Source of the DNA: Theropithecus gelada
Lineage: Eukaryota; Chordata; Mammalia; Primates; Cercopithecidae
Length of the DNA: 64,000 nucleotides
Direction: 5' to 3'
Assembly: GCF_003255815.1 (NCBI RefSeq)
Contig: NC_037686.1
Span: 57,881,888 to 57,945,887 of the forward strand
Numbering within the stretch: the stretch's first letter is position 1; each line of letters opens with the position of its first letter. Under the pieces are notes generated by a model, which saw only the letters and a list, made by a program, of their open reading frames with translations, was not told where the DNA came from and ran no database searches. Position numbers and translations under genes: made by a program. Positions 48,417-60,821 of this stretch are shown piece after piece.

Positions 48417-49469
48417 GAGAAAAAGCTTTTAAATTAAATATATAGATATATTTAAAAGTTAAGACTAAAAACTGAAGAAACATGTAATGAAAACTATAAT
48501 AAGATAATGAAATGAGAATTTCAGAATTGAAGAGAGATATAATGATATTTAGGTGAAAGTAGGTAAGTTCAAAAATATTTTAGATACCACAGAAGAAAAG
48601 ATTATTGAACTTGAAGGTCAGAAAAAGTAGCACATTTGATACATAGAAGAAAATGTGGACAAATAGCCTGAAAGATCTGTGGGGCTGAGTTAACAGTTTG
48701 AATACACGTGCAATTGAAGTCCCAGGTTGAAACATAGAGGTGCAATAAGAGATAAAAAGCCAAATAACAGGTAAATATCTGGCAAAATTTAAATCAATAC
48801 TGTTGTTTAAAATAATTTCTTCTAAAGCTTAAAATATGTATTTAGTATTATAGAATTAATACATATGACTACAATCACAAAACAAGTAGAAGGGACAGGT
48901 GGATTAAAATATTTTAAGATTTTATATTATCTAAAGAGTAATAAAAGTATGACTTATTAGAATTTTAGTAAGTAAAAAGTTTATGTTGCAAACCCTAATG
49001 TAACACTGAAAAAATAAAATAAAACAGTGTTTTCTGACAAGCTATTAGAGGATAAGAAATAGAATAATCTAAAAATATATTTCAAAGAAGGTTAAAAATG
49101 AATACAAGAAGGAATGAGGCAGAAGTGAACAAAAAGAAAACAGAGCAAGATAATATATTTAAACCCAAATAGATCAGTAATTATATTAAACATAATTAGA
49201 CTAAATCCTATTATTAAAACCAAAGGTTGTCAGATTGAAAAATAAAAAGGCTATCTAAAAGTAGATACAAATCTTTAAATATAAAGATACAGAAAAGTTG
49301 TCAGTAAAATAATGTAAAAAGATATACTATGCACACAATAATTTTTTTTTAAGTTTTTTACTTAATTATAGTAAGTAAGTGATTATGCAAAACTATGCAA
49401 AATTAACTACTTAATTTTGGAGTAAGTAGATTTCAAAGAAATAATTATTACTAGAAATAAAGAAAGACA
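48417..49469 (+). mobile_element. L1M element, part 2 (ORF1 to ORF2 start)
   Basis: Resumes the L1 after the LTR. 'aaatagatcagtaattatat', 'taattagactaaatcctatt', 'aaaggttgtcagattgaaaa' and 'aatataaagatacagaaaag' match the start of L1M ORF2 (endonuclease region). Many frameshifts, no intact frame. Confidence 0.8.
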
Positions 49470-50065
49470 GGCCGGGCGCGGTGGCTCAAGCCTGTAATCC
49501 CAGCACTTTGGGAGGCCGAGACGGGCGGATCACGAGGTCAGGAGATCGAGACCATCCTGGCTAACACGGTGAAACCCCGTCTCTACTAAAAAATACAAAA
49601 AATTAGCCGGGCGAGGTGGCGGGCGCCTGTGGTCCCAGCTACTCGGGAGGCTGAGGCCGGAGAATGGCGTGAACCCAGGAGGCNNNNNNNNNNNNNNNNN
49701 NNNNNNNNNNNNNNNNNNNNNNNNNNNNNNNNNNNNNNNNNNNNNNNNNNNNNNNNNNNNNNNNNNNNNNNNNNNNNNNNNNNNNNNNNNNNNNNNNNNN
49801 NNNNNNNNNNNNNNNNNNNNNNNNNNNNNNNNNNNNNNNNNNNNNNNNNNNNNNNNNNNNNNNNNNNNNNNNNNNNNNNNNNNNNNNNNNNNNNNNNNNN
49901 NNNNNNNNNNNNNNNNNNNNNNNNNNNNNNNNNNNNNNNNNNNNNNNNNNNNNNNNNNNNNNNNNNNNNNNNNNNNNNNNNNNNNNNNNNNNNNNNNNNN
50001 NNNNNNNNNNNNNNNNNNNNNNNNNNNNNNNNNNNNNNNNNNNNNNNNNNNNNNNNNNNNNNNNN

Positions 50066-50118
<53 letters not shown>

Positions 50119-50119
50119 A
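49470..50119 (+). mobile_element. AluYR-like element containing an assembly gap
   Basis: Starts GGCCGGGCGCGGTGGCTCAAG. The visible 5' 214 bases are near-consensus with 'cacgaggtcaggagatcgag', 'agccgggcgaggtggcgggc', 'gcctgtggtcccagctactc' and 'aggccggagaatggcgtga', a combination I associate with Old World monkey AluYR. The right monomer is lost in Ns and the tail is A51. The flanks share AGAAAGACA (49461-49469 and 50120-50128), so both sides of the gap belong to one insertion into the L1M. Confidence 0.93.
49684..50065. other. Assembly gap (382 Ns)
   Basis: Undetermined bases. Reading frames that span the Ns are artefacts. Confidence 1.
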
Positions 50120-50128
50120 AGAAAGACA

Positions 50129-50512
50129 TATTACAGTGATAAAAAATAAGATTTGAAAGATTTGCAACAAGATTTACAGACTTATCCTAAAAGACCTGTA
50201 GAGAAAAATAGCACTCAATAAATGCAAAATACACATTTTCCTCAAATACACATTTAATATTTATGAGTTTAGATAATATGTTGGATCATAAAAACATATC
50301 AAGAAAATGAAAAGGATTAAAATTATCCAGAAAATATTCCCTGACTCCCACTGGCATTAGGCTATAAATCAATACGAAAAATATAACTGGAAACCACTCA
50401 TATGTTTTTAAGTTAAGCAATATACTTCCAAATAATCCATGAATCAAGACACAAATATATATGGAAATCGGAAAATAAATTTTGAACTGATTGAAAAGAA
50501 AAACGTAATTGT
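50129..50512 (+). mobile_element. L1M element, part 3 (ORF2)
   Basis: Continues the L1M ORF2: 'gatcataaaaacatatcaag', 'taaatcaatacgaaaaatat', 'aagcaatatacttccaaat' and 'aataatccatgaatcaagac' parallel L1 (GAAATCAATAACAGAAAGAT, CACACTTCTAAATAACCCAT). It ends where ERVL-like sequence starts. Confidence 0.8.
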
Positions 50513-51560
50513 GTAACTTCCACCGTGTGTTTTCTGAAGTCTGATACAAGATCCACATTAACTCATGTACATTTTGAGCTTCATCAAATCTGGTGTGTCC
50601 AAGGCTTAACTTACAGTATGGATTTTGATAACATCCTAGACTTGATGCAGATCCTTTTCTTCTCTTTAGATTCCACTCAAAACTAGGAGAAGCCTCAAAG
50701 TTTATTTGGTAAAATAATATGGTGACGATGCACAAGTTTTATGGTATAGGTGGCCTCTACAATCTAAGAAGCCCGTAAGTGTTATATGTTTTGTCAGCAT
50801 TAGTTCAAAATGAGACAACTTTTCTCATTTTAGTGGTGATATATTGTTATACCCCCAGACCATCTTCTCTCCAAAATATTTATTGAAATCGGAGGTTCCT
50901 GAATTTTGACGTATTATTCTTCCTTTGTCAAATATACATCTAACCAGCACATCTGGGGTGATTTCCCTGACCTGCTCACCAGGGAAAATCCGAATACTGT
51001 TAGGTTGAACAAATTAAGATCTGTGGGATGCCTACAGGACCAAAGTCCTAGAGACCTAATTGTAATACTAAAGACAAGAGTTGGCCTAGCCCTGAGAGAA
51101 GATAGTGAAATTGTATTTACTAACTCTCCTACGTGAAGGCAAACTGCTTAGATCGTCCTTGGTGACTGGCATGGGGAAAAATATGTTTCCAGGCCAATAG
51201 GAGTATTTCAAGGAAAGACATATGTTTAATTCCTCTAACAAACACACCATGTCTGTTGCAGAAGCTGCAGCTGGAGTCACTAATTATATTTTCAATGATC
51301 CATATCATTTTCAACATGCACGTGATTTTTTATGACAACTAAACAGGTGAATTAAAAGTGTGTGTATTAGGAATGAAATCTATTTTCAAATCTTGATAGC
51401 AGATTTAGCAACCATGATTCTCTAAGAAGTGTGACATTTTTTAAATAAAATGATAAAGACATTTATTTCCATGGGGTTTCACTTGGTCTTTCCTATTTTT
51501 CTGGACTTTACACCATAGATGAGACAACTATTCTGGGCAGAGAGTCTACTGGTTGCTGAC
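50513..51560 (-). pseudogene. Second ERVL pol remnant
   Basis: Antisense ERVL pol again: 'catcaaatctggtgtgtcc', 'gaaggcaaactgcttagat', 'gtccttggtgactggcatgg', 'agaagctgcagctggagtca' and 'gtttcacttggtctttcc' / 'ggactttacaccatagatga'. The last pair corresponds to the protease-side block at 38799-38870 in the other remnant. It contains stops and frameshifts throughout. The 149-codon minus frame at 50286-50735 straddles this and the antisense L1, so it is not a gene. The right boundary is uncertain. Confidence 0.65.
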
Positions 51561-54500
51561 TAGGAATACTCCAACTGGTTTTATCTTGAATAACTTTGCA
51601 GCAAATCTGCATTTATTACTTGAGCTCTTTAATTCTTTACTTGGATGCTTCAGTAAAAGCAGAATTGCAGGTTGCTAGAAATCACATAAAATCAAAGTCA
51701 GCATAACATTTTTAAATTTTTGAGTATTATTTTTCTCCCATTGCCTGCTTGTCAGAAGACAAGGTTGCTTGAGAGGAAAGCTGAAGAAGGATTTCAATAT
51801 ATTCTAATTGCAGTGTCCTTCTTCAAGGGACTCAGGCTGCATTTTAGTCAAGGGACTTCAGATCTGTGATGGAGTCACCAACGGTCTAATTTGCCTAGGA
51901 CTGGAAGGTTTCATAAGAGATGGGATTATCAGTGCTAAAGCCAAGACTTAGGACATTTAGAAACCCCATCTATGAATTGACTCTGGTGTTTGGGAACTGG
52001 GAGAAAAATTGTTACTCCTCTTGTGGTGACACAAGTGGGGTTTCTGTTCACCAAACACCAAACAAATCTTTTCATATTACATTGATTAATATGTCAGTAG
52101 GCTGATTTATTAATACACCAGTAAACTGCACATCTATGACTTTGAGTTCATTTAACTACCACCAGAAAACCTTGGGTGCCAAGGCATTCTGATGACCACT
52201 CCTATACAATTGCCTATTATGGTAATTGAAGTTAGATTGTCTCATGCACTTAAACCCCAGTTTCCCACTCTTCAGAATCCCATTATTATCAAGGATCTCA
52301 ATTTTACGGTAACTCAATTCCATCTTTATCGTAAGCACAGAGATAACAGCCGCCACGGAGCTTTTAAAATACTGGTATTCTCACCATACGTTTTTCAATT
52401 CTTTTGTAAAGGTACTGTCTTCTGGGCACTCCGGAGATACTCTGCTGAGGGAAAATGAGAGAACTGCACTTACCAGATCCACTGCAGGATTACTTTCCCT
52501 CTAGAATCCAAATGTCTTCCCCTACGTCATACAGAGGAAGGGCTGGCATGTTTGACCTCATGAATACAGGCTTTGAATCTAGACTTCAACAGCCAAATTA
52601 GCAAACAGATCAAATTTCAACTTCTCTAGCACTTGAATTCAGAATGAAGTTTAGTTAAACATTACAGTAAATTTGACTTCATCCAAAGTTAAATTTTGTT
52701 CTTTTTGGATGACTCTGTGAATCTAGTACCATTATCGTTTTCCAGATATGTACAGATAAAAATAAACTCTATTTTGTGATTCCTTTGGCATATATACTAT
52801 ATCCTCCTAGAATTAATTCTCTACTGGGGGCATATTCGGGAATAAGTATTGTTATCACCTTGAAGGCAGTTGGAGACTGTGGGGTATGTTTGAAAAGACT
52901 AGGAATGCACAAACTGAATCAGGTGGCATAATTAAATAGTATCTGTTTGAGGGAAGTCTACCTTTCTAACAGTGAAGTTGGAGTTTGTGCCAATATTATG
53001 AAAAATGGGTGAACTCTGGTGGTCACCTCTGCTCAAGTGCACAAAAATGTCAAATCTCAGAATTGTACTTCTTCAATCATACCCTAAACAAAGGCAGTAA
53101 TGCAATGTTTAACTTTAATTGATAATGCTATACAATCAACTTGTACTTTATGCTTCTGAAGCTTTAAATTTTTGTTCTAATCCTTAGCCACATCTGCCCT
53201 AAAGCTATGGAACATAATAAACTATTTTAAAATTATATACCCTAAGCTTGCTTTTAACTGTAAGTTTATAGACATAAGTGAACCTTTTTTTTGTCAGCCC
53301 TTCTTTACCTTCAGAAGTGGGCACCTTATTTCCATAAGAGTTGAATATAACAACAGCTTGATTTTCCAAACCCTTGGCTTTGACCAGCCCTTCATTTCAA
53401 ATATCTATAGATAATTATTTAGGTAAAATTGATGTCATTGCATGGAACAGATTACAATTCTCCCATATTCCACCTGCAAGGTCTTCATGATTGTGTTTAT
53501 ATGCAAACACATGATAAACTCACTCCTGGAACCACATCATGAGAGGTATTTTTCTTCAACCACTGCTGAGATAAAGTTCTACACATAAGAGTAAGTGTCA
53601 TACCAGCATACAGACACCTCTCTGAATACTTGAAATCAAAGTAAATTAATACAGGAAACAGGTAACAGATGATAAAAGATGCTAAGGAGATGATTGGAGA
53701 TTAGTGAGAAATACATAGATTAGTAACAGCAGGTTATCACCACTATACATAGCCTGCCAAAAAATAAATAAATAAATAACAACACAAAGCAAAGAGGCAA
53801 GACATTGGAGCCAAAGAGCCTGGTCAAGGGGTCACCAGGAAGAAACTGAAAGCAGGAAGCCTGTTTGTGGGTGTTTGAGGCAAGAAAAGTACGTGTCCAT
53901 TGTTGGACACACCACCCAAGACAATGGAGAAAGAAAAGTATATTGGCTTCTTCCTTCCTTCCTTCATCTAATCTCTCTTTGATACTGTTGTTATTCAAAT
54001 GCTTATAAAAGACAGTTGACAAAAAGTCAGAACAGCCTTTCTGTCATACAGAACCCTGTATGGGAAAGATGAGGAACAACTATGAGGACAAAATGTTTAG
54101 GACTGGCTCAGTGGGACAGGTAGTAGTGGAGAGAAGGCAGGAATGGGAAAAAATAAAGGAGTAATATGCCCAGAGTGATAGTGGTGTTGGGGGATTGGTG
54201 CTGATGAAGGTAATGGGAGCAGTTTGATAGTAGCATAAAGCCATGGTGAATGTCATATTTCTCAGATTTGTAATTCACCCCCTCCTCCACCCAATAAATA
54301 GCATCCCTTGAGAAAGTGCACCACAGAGTTCTCTCTTTAGACCACTCCTGGAAAAGATACATCTCTGGGCCGACCAAAGACCATAAATCTACCTCTGTGC
54401 ATCGTCTTGTCTTAGGGGCTGCATTTAATTACTTTTGATAAATCTCTAGTGTTAAAGCTTCATAGAGAAGGAAGAAGCAGAAGTGAAAATATCCAAATGA

Positions 54501-56334
54501 TATCCAAGATCCTTCAAACCCCCAACCAACTCAGGATGTTATTTGTGTGGGTGTTTCAGGACCAAGATCCACGTTCAGGGAACTTTACTATTTGAGGAAG
54601 AAACTGGCATGTCTGCTGGAATTGTATACACCAGCCACCAGTGATTCCTCTGAAAGAGAGAGAGATCATCCATATATGCTACTTGCAATATCAGTAGAGT
54701 TTGGGAGAGGAGAGCTTCAGGTAATTGCCTAAGCCACAATTTTGCAAGTGCTTAGAGCTTTGTTTTTGAAGTAAATATAGGTCCTCGTTTTTATGGTGAG
54801 TAATTTATTAATGTGTCCTAAATTGTTTCTATATAGTTCATGCCTCATACTCAAAATAAAATATGAGATGTCATCTGTTACTTCTGAAAAGCATGATTTT
54901 AATGAAGGCAAAATAGCAAGACAAAGTTATATATCTTATGATAAAAACTGAAAAAAACTCAACATGTACATGTAAAAAATAATGTCTGAGTAGAATTACA
55001 CCAAAAAATAACTTCGGAAATTACTGGAGAGTTAGAATATGTGATCATTCTCTCTTCCAATAATTCCTTTAATTTTGTGCCTATTTATAATAAGCATACT
55101 ATAGTGTTACAAGTAGGTTTTATTCTTTAAATAAGTGAAATTTAGCCACTTTCAATTATTACTGTATTTCCAGATAACATTTGCTCACTGCTGCTCTTTA
55201 ATAATGTTGTAATATTTTATACCTTTTTAATATACTAAATAAGACATCAAGATGTATTATTGTAATAATATAGTGTGCTTCTGCTGTCTAACACCTAACA
55301 TTATTTGTAAATGAACTCCAGGAAAATGTCATTTGAAAGGGAATAATTAAGTCTGGATGACTGCAAGTGCATCCTATATTTTGAAAGCTGTTGATTTGAT
55401 CACACTAACTAAATTTGCCACAGCAACTTATATAAAATAATAATAGATTATGAATACAGTGTTTGTATCTTTGAATACAGTTGTGATATTCTCGTTGCAT
55501 TAATATGATGCTCTATAACATGCATATTTTTAGTTTGTATGTTAAGAATCTGCTTCCAATATCCTTTATGGCATTAACATCAAAGAATTTTTATTATTTA
55601 TCATGTTATAATATTACATTGTCACCCTTCTGTCCCAATGAGTGAAAAACATCACTAAAATGAATCCTGTCATTTGTGTTCCCAAGGTCTCACAGAAATT
55701 GAGTAGCAAATAGGAAGATAAGGTTGATAAATGTCCAATTGCCATCTACTGCTCTCCTCTCATATCCTCCCAGGGGACTAGATAGCCTAGAAGATTTTCA
55801 TTAATTTCAAAGTCACTTGCATAAATCTAACTCACACTGGGATGATGGAAGTCTTTACTTTCTACTATCATGTATTGGGTTCTGTGGAATGAAGGAATGT
55901 TTTGATTGAGCTCTGAAAGCATTGTTGTCTTTTTCACCAATACCACAAGCTTCAAGAGAGAATGTAAAGACTGTGTGTCAAGAATAAATAATCCTTTTGT
56001 ACCCACAGGTAATTTCGATTGGTCAGGGTTTAGTCACACTAACAATTAAATGTACAAAAAATTTAACTTCCATAACCTATGCTTTTATCTATAAGGAAAC
56101 ATGGGGGACTGATTTCTGATAATGCTATTCCTGCACATTTTCTGAAAATAAAATGTACTTAGCAAATGAAAATCCTTGCTAGACAAGGACTGCATCACTG
56201 TTTCTTATATAGTGGTCTCAAATGTAAATATAATAATGTGATGCCTGAATTCCTACATTGTACTGACCTTTTGTCCTAATACCCACAGACAATGTATCAT
56301 TTTGGGTCTCTGAATGGCTCAAGTGACTGGGCAG
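51561..56334. other. Mostly unassigned stretch
   Basis: The first part may still be ERVL internal sequence (gag side), but I cannot support it firmly. An (AAAT)n patch lies at 53760-53778. Frames at 53720-54022 and 54108-54377 on the minus strand have no recognisable domain. Confidence 0.4.
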
Positions 56335-56445
56335 CAGATCAGAGACTTAGTCTTCTGAGGTTAAACTCGAGGTTTAGGTGTGCTCCTTTATAACCCTGAA
56401 TAAATCAGTTAATCTTTCTGCTCTAGTTTCTCATGTGGAGCAGAA
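56335..56445 (+). repeat. Possible MIR fragment
   Basis: 'taaccctgaataaatcagtt' followed by 'aatctttctgctctagtttc' and 'tcatgtggag' resembles the MIR segment GACCTTGGGCAAGTCACTTAACCTCTCTGAGCCTCAGTTTCCTCATCTG. Weak. Confidence 0.35.
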
Positions 56446-56507
56446 GTTGAAGCAAAATTCTGGCTTTATTCAAAATATCTTTGTCAATAATTATACAGCT
56501 GCAAGAA

Positions 56508-56511
56508 TACA

Positions 56512-56542
<31 letters not shown>
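56508..56542. repeat. (CA)n microsatellite
   Basis: About sixteen CA units with one early AA interruption. Confidence 0.95.
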
Positions 56543-56546
<4 letters not shown>

Positions 56547-58931
56547 ATTTTTTGAAAGACTCATTTAAGTAACATTTTCTTTAACTGATTATTCTCCCAA
56601 GTATGTAAAAGAAAGTGCTACAAATGAAATCCCTCAAGTACAACATACGCTCATGCACACTACAGCATTAGCAGGGGAGAAAAATAAGAGCCCTTGTTAC
56701 ATGAAAAGCAACTATTACTTTTGTCATTTCCTTCAAATTCCATATAAAATTGCATTGATCCAGGAAACTGTTGAGAAGCATTAAAACATCTTATACTGAG
56801 AGGAATCCAAGTTCCATTCTCTCAGGATCTGTCACTTCACATTTGATTTTGATGGAGTGTGTTTTGCTACATGCATGCAGCGACCATTTCAGGTTTTATT
56901 GAATGGTCATACTAAGGTAGACTGGCTCTACAGATAACATAGATCTTGTCCATATTAGCTTCACAGTGTCACAGACAAGCCTACTTGATAGCAAGGTATA
57001 AAGGCATCTCCCTTTGAAGATTCATCTGTTTGCTTTTTTATATCCATATACATAATGCATTTGTTTTCCTTTGTCAGCTTTCAGAATGTGTCGTTATTCC
57101 CTGCTCTCTGCTTTGGGCCTGCCATAACTGTGAGAGTGACAGCTTTTGGCAGTTTACATTAGCATCATTAGGAGCCTGATGATGTGCTTTCTCACTAGGG
57201 CACTGTCAAGGTTTTATCCGAACTTCGTAGTTTCAACTTCTGTGATTTGTGTAGATCTGTCATCAGCAGAGAAGTAGCAGTTTTAAAGACACAAAGAAAG
57301 ACCTTTGTACAGAAATAAGATAGTATCAAATTTGCTCTCAACTGTATCATTGTTCAGATTACAAAATAACACCTGGTGATTTTTCAAAATAACAATTTTA
57401 ATCAGTATCAATTTGATATATTTCTGAGATTTAGATATAACATGGATTTTATTTTTGTTTTATTCTGTATATAAGGAATACCATCATAGATTATTTTTTG
57501 AAGACACGTTTAAATAAATGCAATAAATGAATGTCATTTATAAACTAACAAGAAAACAGGATTGAATCAGAAAGCATCTGTATTTTCTATAGTATATTTT
57601 AGTTACAACAGTATTATTAAGTTGTATTTCTGCCAAGTAATATTTAAAGGTAATTACAGTTCTGAAATTTAACAGTATCATAGTGGTTTTTTTCTGTGAT
57701 AACATTTTAATTTGTGAAATCTGGGTACATGATAATAAATCTCTAATTAGCACATTCTAGTGAGTAAATGATTGCTCTAACTTGTTTTAAATACTTTTAC
57801 TGTTAGTTTTTTTAATGTTTTCTAACCACTCCAAAATCCCATATATATAAAAATTAGAAGAACAAGTTTAAAAATGTTATTTCAGAATGTTAGAGAATAC
57901 TATATTTTTCTCCTGGCCACGTGCTCTTATTTGCTCATTTTCACCTACTCTACCTAGAATATAGAAATATTTTATAAAGTGTTGTGGAAATTAGATAGAT
58001 AAATATATTTATATTTATTATCTCTCTCTACATATATATGTACACACTCATCTATATATATAGACTAAACTTTCGTTATATACTAAACAATATAAAAACT
58101 GATTTGTAGACTAAAGACAACCAACTTTCAAGCATGACAGATTCTTTAGGTTTTTTTATTTTCTCTGTCTCTTAGGAGGTGATCTTTTCTGTAGACAGAA
58201 TCAAGATCGTACTAGAAAATATAGTTTAAGCAACTAACCCTGAACTTATTTTTATGTTTAATGAGATACCCACTTAATTATGAAAAATGCATGGTAATAT
58301 AATTTCACTAGAATTTATTAGTTGCTGTTTTTTTCAAAAAAGAAAGTTTATAAAAATCAAGTAATGGCAAAAAAAATCTCAGGGCCTAGACTCAATTTTA
58401 TTATTTGTGTTATGGGGTATTAATACATTTTTTATATCACAGATTATTCTTAGATTTAAATGAATTATTCCTTTTTAAAATATTCTGAAAAAATAAAGTA
58501 TTAAATTGAAGCATCATTTACAATGCTTAAATGATTTTTAAAGTCATTAGGATTTGGTAAGCTTCTTTTCTGTATATGTATCAGTTGTCCATGAATATGT
58601 TTGTATAAGTTTGTTAGGGTTTTATATTCATCCCATGGAATACCTTTTCATTTTCTATGTTTTAATTTTACTAGCTTTATTTTTCAATCAAGGAAAATAA
58701 TTCAAGTAGGAATTTAGTAAACAATGTTTACTAAATGTTTGTACAGTTTAATTTCAGTCTACCTGATATCAATCTTACAGAAATTTTATACCTATGAGAA
58801 ACATTTTTTAAATGCACAGAATAATGGTTCTTTCTTTTAAGGTTCATTATTTTACAACACAGCCAATTTTACAAAAAGTGGATAAGGAAGTTCTATAGGG
58901 AAAGATATTCTAGAAAGAAATGAGACGGGTC
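56543..58931. other. AT-rich unique stretch
   Basis: No gene or named repeat recognised. A TA-rich patch lies at about 57995-58065 (ATATATTTATATTTATTATC, then TATATATATAGAC). Confidence 0.5.
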
Positions 58932-59364
58932 TGTGATGGTTAATATTGAGTGTCAACTTGATCGGATTGAAGGATACAAAGTAGTGATCTTGGGTGTGCC
59001 TCTGAGGGTGTTGCCAAAAGAGACTGACATTTGAGTAAGTGGGCTGGGAAAGGCAAACCCATCCTTAACCTTGTGGGCACAATCTAATCAGCTGCCAGTG
59101 GGGCTAGAGTATAAAGCAGGCAGAAAAACATGAAGAGGTGAGATGGGCCTAGCTTCCCAGCCTACATCTGTCTCTCATACTGGATGCTTCCTGCCCTCAA
59201 ACGTTGTACTCCAAGTTCTTCAGTTTTGGGACTCGGACTGGCTCTCCTTGCTCCTCAGCTTGCAGACAACCTATTGTGAGATCTTGTAATTGTGTAAGTT
59301 AAACTTAATAAACTCTCCCTTATATGTGTGTGTAATATACAGATATAAAGATACATAGAGATGG

Positions 59365-59432
59365 AGAGATAGATAGATAGATAGATAGATAGATGATAGA
59401 TAGATAGATAGATAGATAGATCGATCGATCGA
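59365..59432. repeat. (GATA)n then (GATC)n microsatellite
   Basis: About 13 GATA units with one ATGATA interruption pass into three to four GATC units at 59420-59432, right against the mariner scrap. Antisense frames here give repetitive Ser/Ile/Tyr/Leu peptides. Confidence 0.95.
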
Positions 59433-59572
59433 TCTTGATCCCACTTGTTTTAAATTTCCATTGAAAGCTCTGCTCTTGTTTGCAGCTAATGTGCATGCAA
59501 CCATTTTGGCACCCATGAGTGCAAAGTTCACTCACCTTTAATCGTCTAGCCAGGATTGTGTAATCTGAATAG
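59431..59572 (-). mobile_element. Mariner (HSMAR2-type) transposase fragment
   Basis: The minus strand encodes a mariner-like run (MSELCTHGCQNG...) and ends with codons matching the mariner sequence upstream of the TGDE motif. It corresponds base for base, about 87% by eye, to 61457-61600 of the larger mariner in the same orientation. No terminal inverted repeats are present, so it is a scrap rather than a whole element. A small inverted repeat (ATAGGAGATA / TATCTCCTAT) spans its right junction. Confidence 0.85.
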
Positions 59573-59638
59573 ATATAGGAGATACATGTATATATCTCCT
59601 ATTAGTTCTGTCCCTCTAAGAGAACCCTGAGTAACACA

Positions 59639-60329
59639 GGGCCCCAGGTTCTGCACCTAAAACTGCAACTTACTACCTGTGAGACCTAAAATGAGTTATG
59701 ATACATAACAGATCCCACTTGTTTGCTTCAGTAAAAGGGACCATATTATCTGTGTAATAGTTTTCTACTCAAAAAGAAATATAATTTTATAAATTAAAGT
59801 TAAAATAGTGTTAAGACTGAGAGAGTCAATTTCAGTATTTATTCAAAAGAAACTATAAACATCATATATATTCCTTATACTTTAGCAAGTTTTATAAGAA
59901 ATTTTTAACAAAGAAGGAGCTTCACTATTTAAGACTAATTTCCAGTCTTCACAGATTCAAAATCTTCTTTTTTTAGTATCCTACTATATAGCCATGTACT
60001 TAAGAGCATAACAAATAAACAAAAAAAGTTTCACAACTGAGTATATAATTTGAATACTTATCTATGAAACTTGTATATCAGTGTTTATTTAGAAATAATC
60101 ACTTTTAACTTAATAGCAATTAATTGGTCACATATATTGAATCTGATATCCTGGTGGAGAATGTGATTGAAAAGACAAATGAAAACAGAATTTTAAATTC
60201 CCCTGGTACAGAAGACAAAAATACTTAAATAATTGTAATATAAATAGGTACAAAGCATGTAACTATCCCCACTGCTCCCAGCCTTCATGTTGTTCCAAGC
60301 CACACTCATCCTCTGTTACCTAATAGAGC
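59639..60329. other. Unique stretch with an ERV-LTR-like scrap
   Basis: Mostly unassigned AT-rich sequence. The 56 bases at 59809-59864 (TGTTAAGACTGAGAGAGTCA...) match 62225-62280 inside the ERV LTR downstream with six differences. Confidence 0.7.
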
Positions 60330-60812
60330 TGTCTAAAATCACTCTTGTTTGCACAGCCTCTTCTAAAGAAAGAAGACAGAAGGTTTCAGTGAAAAACATG
60401 AGTGAGCACATCACTACTTTGCTCCAAAGTCACCAGTGCCCTGCCATTATCATAGAGTAAAACGTAAATCTCCACTATGGCATACAAGATCCTGGATCAT
60501 CAGATCTAATTTCCCTTAACCCCATGCATTATTCTCCAACTTCCTCCGACAAGCTGCACTGGCCACATCTTGGTTGCCCAGACACAAGACATATGCCAGA
60601 CTGAAGGCTTTTAACTTACACTTTTCTCAGCCTAGGACACCCTTCTCCCACTTATCTGCTTGCTCCACACCTTCATTTCCTTCAAATCTTTGTATACGTA
60701 TTTTATTTTTATTTCACACTACGCTCCATCCCTTCTTCTTTATTCTTTGTCTCTTTCCCTACTCTATATATTTCATAACACAACGTTTTTTGACATTCTA
60801 CAAAATTATATG
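60330..60812 (+). repeat. L2 LINE fragment
   Basis: Good run of L2 landmarks in order: 'aaagtcaccagtgccctgcc', 'agagtaaaacgtaaatctcc', 'ggcatacaagatcctggatc', 'aagctgcactggccacatc', 'ttctcagcctaggacaccct' and 'accttcatttccttcaaatc'. It ends at the mariner. Confidence 0.82.
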
Positions 60813-60821
60813 CAAATTCTA

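Larger units (their letters stand above)
58932..59638 (+). mobile_element. LTR of the TGTGATGGTTAAT family with internal mariner scrap
   Basis: Starts TGTGATGGTTAATATTGAG and ends GAGTAACACA. Landmarks: 'gtgtcaacttgatcggattg', 'aatctaatcagctgccagtg', 'tggatgcttcctgccctcaa', 'ttgggactcggactggctc' and 'ttagttctgtccctctaaga'. Flanks GGGTC and GGGCC match at four of five bases, as expected for a 5-bp duplication. The usual TA repeat is replaced by a GATA array and a mariner piece (59431-59572). Confidence 0.82.

Noticed and set aside
49530..50170. Frames of 156-199 codons across the gap
   Set aside because: Most codons are Ns, and the ends encode poly-Phe or poly-Lys from the Alu A tail.
50286..50735. 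149-codon open frame on the minus strand, the longest without Ns
   Set aside because: It crosses from antisense L1 ORF2 sequence into the ERVL pol remnant, so it is a chance fusion of two dead elements.
59271..59535. Minus-strand frames with SIYLSIYLS-type repeats
   Set aside because: They are antisense reads of the GATA microsatellite joined to a mariner scrap; a designed-looking repeat protein is an illusion.
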